The translations under genes were made by a program, and so were the position numbers. From Methylacidiphilales bacterium (GTDB lineage: Bacteria > Verrucomicrobiota > Verrucomicrobiia > Methylacidiphilales > UBA1321), in contig JAMFSY010000058.1 in the NCBI GenBank assembly GCA_026225555.1, positions 1 to 50,218 of the forward strand: DNA of 50,218 nucleotides, written 5' to 3'. Numbering within the stretch: the first letter of the stretch is position 1; each line of letters begins with the position of its first letter. Below are positions 48,791 through 50,218 of the stretch, piece after piece. The notes below the pieces were generated by a model that did no database searches, was not told the origin of the DNA, and saw nothing but the letters and a program-made list of their open reading frames with translations.

Positions 48791-49117
48791 ATGAGTACGA
48801 ACGTTTCTTCCGTTACCGCCGCCGACTTCGATAAGGAAGTCGTGCAGGCCGACAAACTTGTCATTGTGGATTTTTGGGCCGAATGGTGCGGCCCCTGCAA
48901 AATGATCGCCCCGTTGCTGGATGAAGTCGCCCGGGAACTCCCCGACAAGGTGAAAATCGTCAAGGTCAATGTCGATAATGAGCAGCAGCTCGCCCAAAAA
49001 TTCGGGATCTACAACATCCCGACTCTTCTTTTCTTCAAAGGCGGAGCGGTCCGCGAACAGGTCGTCGGCACGGCGGCCAAAAAGGTGCTGGTCGAAAAGA
49101 TCAATTCCCACAGTTAA
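48791..49117 (+). CDS. trxA: Thioredoxin
   Basis: 108 residues from the ATG at 48791. FWAEWCGPCKMIAPLLDEVAR contains the redox pair C33/C36, then KVDVDN-like VKVNVDNEQQLAQKFG, and the cis-Pro in YNIPTLLFFKGG; the ending GTAAKKVLVEKINS is the normal C-terminal helix. A GTG at 48776 would add five residues; AGAAGA before the ATG fits a weak ribosome site better. Cytoplasmic dithiol reductase that supplies ribonucleotide reductase and similar enzymes. Confidence 0.96.
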   Translation: MSTNVSSVTAADFDKEVVQADKLVIVDFWAEWCGPCKMIAPLLDEVARELPDKVKIVKVNVDNEQQLAQKFGIYNIPTLLFFKGGAVREQVVGTAAKKVLVEKINSHS

Positions 49118-49157
49118 CCATCCGGGGGTGCTCAAAAAGGGCACGAGAAAGATTTCC

Positions 49158-49228
49158 GCGAGTATGGCGTAATGGTAGCGCGCGTCCTTCCCAAGGATGA
49201 GGCTGGAGTTCGATTCTCCATACTCGCA
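49158..49228 (+). tRNA. tRNA-Gly (anticodon CCC)
   Basis: 71 bases. Acceptor GCGAGTA pairs with TACTCGC, the D arm is GCGTAATGGTAGCGC, the anticodon stem CGTCC/GGATG encloses TTCCCAA (CCC anticodon, reads GGG), and the T arm is TGGAG/CTCCA around TTCGATT. Discriminator A at 49228. CCA is not encoded (CATCCC follows). Confidence 0.95.
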
Positions 49229-49304
49229 CATCCCCCGGGAGTGGAATCTGCCGCACCTGAGGCGGTTCGCCTTCCTTGGCCGCGGATAGCCCCGCCGCCA
49301 TCAC

Positions 49305-50201
49305 TTACCCAATCAGTTGATCGGTTCCCACGGGAGCTTTAACGGCGGGATCGTGCAGCTCGACGTAGAGATCGACGACACACTTGAGAAAGATGCGAGA
49401 CGTCCCGATGTAGGTCCCGGAAATCGGCGTGGCGTTTTCGGGATGGCGGGAGACTGCGACCGGGATGTATTGCGAGGACGCGAGAATGCCCCAACTCGGA
49501 TCGAAGCCGATCCAGCCCGCGCCGGGAAGATAGACCTCTGCCCAGGCGTGCATCGACATGCGGCCCGTGATCTCGGCGGAGTACATGTAGCCGCTGACAA
49601 ACCGCGCGGCGATTCCCAGACAGCGGCAGGCCTCAATGAAAAGCGCCGCAAAGTCACGGCAGGAACCGCTATTATTCTCCAGCGTCTCCGCCGGGGACTG
49701 GACTCCTCGCTCCTCCCGCCGACGATACTTGAAGGTGCGGTAGATGTTGCCGTTGATTTGCTGAAGCAGATCGAGCGTGTCGATTCGTTTGCCTGGATGC
49801 CAGAACTGTTCAAGCCAGCCGCGAAGGCGGGCTTCATCGCGAAAATAGAGATTCTGGATGAGCGGCGTCAGTTCCTTCTGCAGGTTGTGCTCGTAATTGA
49901 ACGGGTATTCGAGCGCCTCGGGCAGGATGACAAAGTTGAAGGGGTTGTAATCGCAAGTCCGTACAATGAATTCGCAGGCCACGACCAGCTCCGAGGCCGG
50001 TTCGTCGAATTCGATGAAGCCGACATTGTTTTCGTAAAGGTCTCGCATCCATCGCATGCGATGCCGGGGCGAGACTTCAATGGAGCATTTCTCCATGTGG
50101 AGACCGTGGCCCTCCCGCGGGCGCAACATGAGTTGATGTCTCCCGAAGGGGACTTTCTCGGAATAGTGATAGCTGGTACGGTGTCGGATGCGCAGATTCA
50201 C
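49305..50201 (-). CDS. Transglutaminase-like protein
   Basis: 298 residues from the GTG at 50201 (NLRIRHRTSYHY is the typical beginning). The N-terminal transglutaminase-associated beta domain is followed by the catalytic domain: nucleophile Cys near 178 (NNSGSCRDFAALFIEACR), His near 215 (MHAWAEVYLPGAGW) and Asp near 234 (GFDPSWG), so Cys-His-Asp is complete. Such proteins are cysteine-protease-like and in bacteria often pair with alpha-E proteins and circularly permuted ATP-grasp enzymes; none of these is inside the window. The frame is open up to the window edge, but the start fits well. Confidence 0.9.
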   Translation of the reverse strand: MNLRIRHRTSYHYSEKVPFGRHQLMLRPREGHGLHMEKCSIEVSPRHRMRWMRDLYENNVGFIEFDEPASELVVACEFIVRTCDYNPFNFVILPEALEYPFNYEHNLQKELTPLIQNLYFRDEARLRGWLEQFWHPGKRIDTLDLLQQINGNIYRTFKYRRREERGVQSPAETLENNSGSCRDFAALFIEACRCLGIAARFVSGYMYSAEITGRMSMHAWAEVYLPGAGWIGFDPSWGILASSQYIPVAVSRHPENATPISGTYIGTSRIFLKCVVDLYVELHDPAVKAPVGTDQLIG

Positions 50202-50218
50202 GGCTTTGCGCTCAATTA

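Overview
The window is a GC-rich, densely coded piece of bacterial chromosome. There is no rRNA, CRISPR array, plasmid replication gene, phage module or intact transposon. Several traits recall Verrucomicrobiota (Spartobacteria/Chthoniobacterales-like), but this is inferred from gene style, not from a marker gene: a fused SecDF behind yajC and tgt, a two-domain homocysteine methyltransferase/MTHFR, a very long fused indolepyruvate oxidoreductase, long Pro/Ala/Thr-rich proteins, REP-like intergenic palindromes and many genes without a clear Shine-Dalgarno.

Layout. 1-6.7 kb: the start of a TMTC-like membrane glycosyltransferase (minus, cut by the window edge), lpd, a secreted phosphodiester glycosidase, a repeat-filled gap, the overlapping dgt-hemB pair (minus) and pdxH. 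6.9-16.0 kb (plus): a secreted protein, uppP, tgt, yajC, secDF, recJ, a sugar nucleotidyltransferase, a DUF192 protein and a holin-like membrane protein; tgt-yajC-secDF is the classic translocase cluster. 16-21 kb: a beta-CASP nuclease, a DUF4019 protein, a GT2 glycosyltransferase and the methyltransferase/MTHFR fusion. 21-25.7 kb: a LOG protein and the 1206-residue oxidoreductase. 25.7-29.8 kb (minus): pgi, an M14 hydrolase, a HAD-Nudix fusion and folB, tightly packed. 29.8-31.8 kb: a leucine-rich leader peptide, an attenuator-type terminator and leuA. 31.9-36.4 kb (minus): a PepSY-TM-like protein, two tandem paralogous secreted proteins, a YdcF protein, and thiC behind a TPP riboswitch. 36.5-41.9 kb is more accessory: a RelE/ParE-type toxin-antitoxin pair, an MbfA-like iron exporter, small membrane proteins, a lipoprotein, a nitroreductase and a divergent SDR/TetR module. 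42-50.2 kb: a phosphohexomutase with a leaderless-type promoter, parB, a giant Pro-rich tail-anchored protein, trxA, tRNA-Gly(CCC) and a transglutaminase-like protein.

The window is mostly core metabolism (heme, PLP, folate, thiamine, leucine, one-carbon, glycolysis) plus envelope and secretion functions. The points most worth following up are: the HAD-Nudix fusion overlapping folB, which could supply the two dephosphorylation steps before dihydroneopterin aldolase; the leuA attenuator; a homocysteine methyltransferase domain that has lost its canonical zinc cysteines; a roughly 145-bp palindromic repeat present twice in opposite orientation; and a TetR/SDR control region with a near-perfect 17-bp palindrome and two coupled mini-ORFs.
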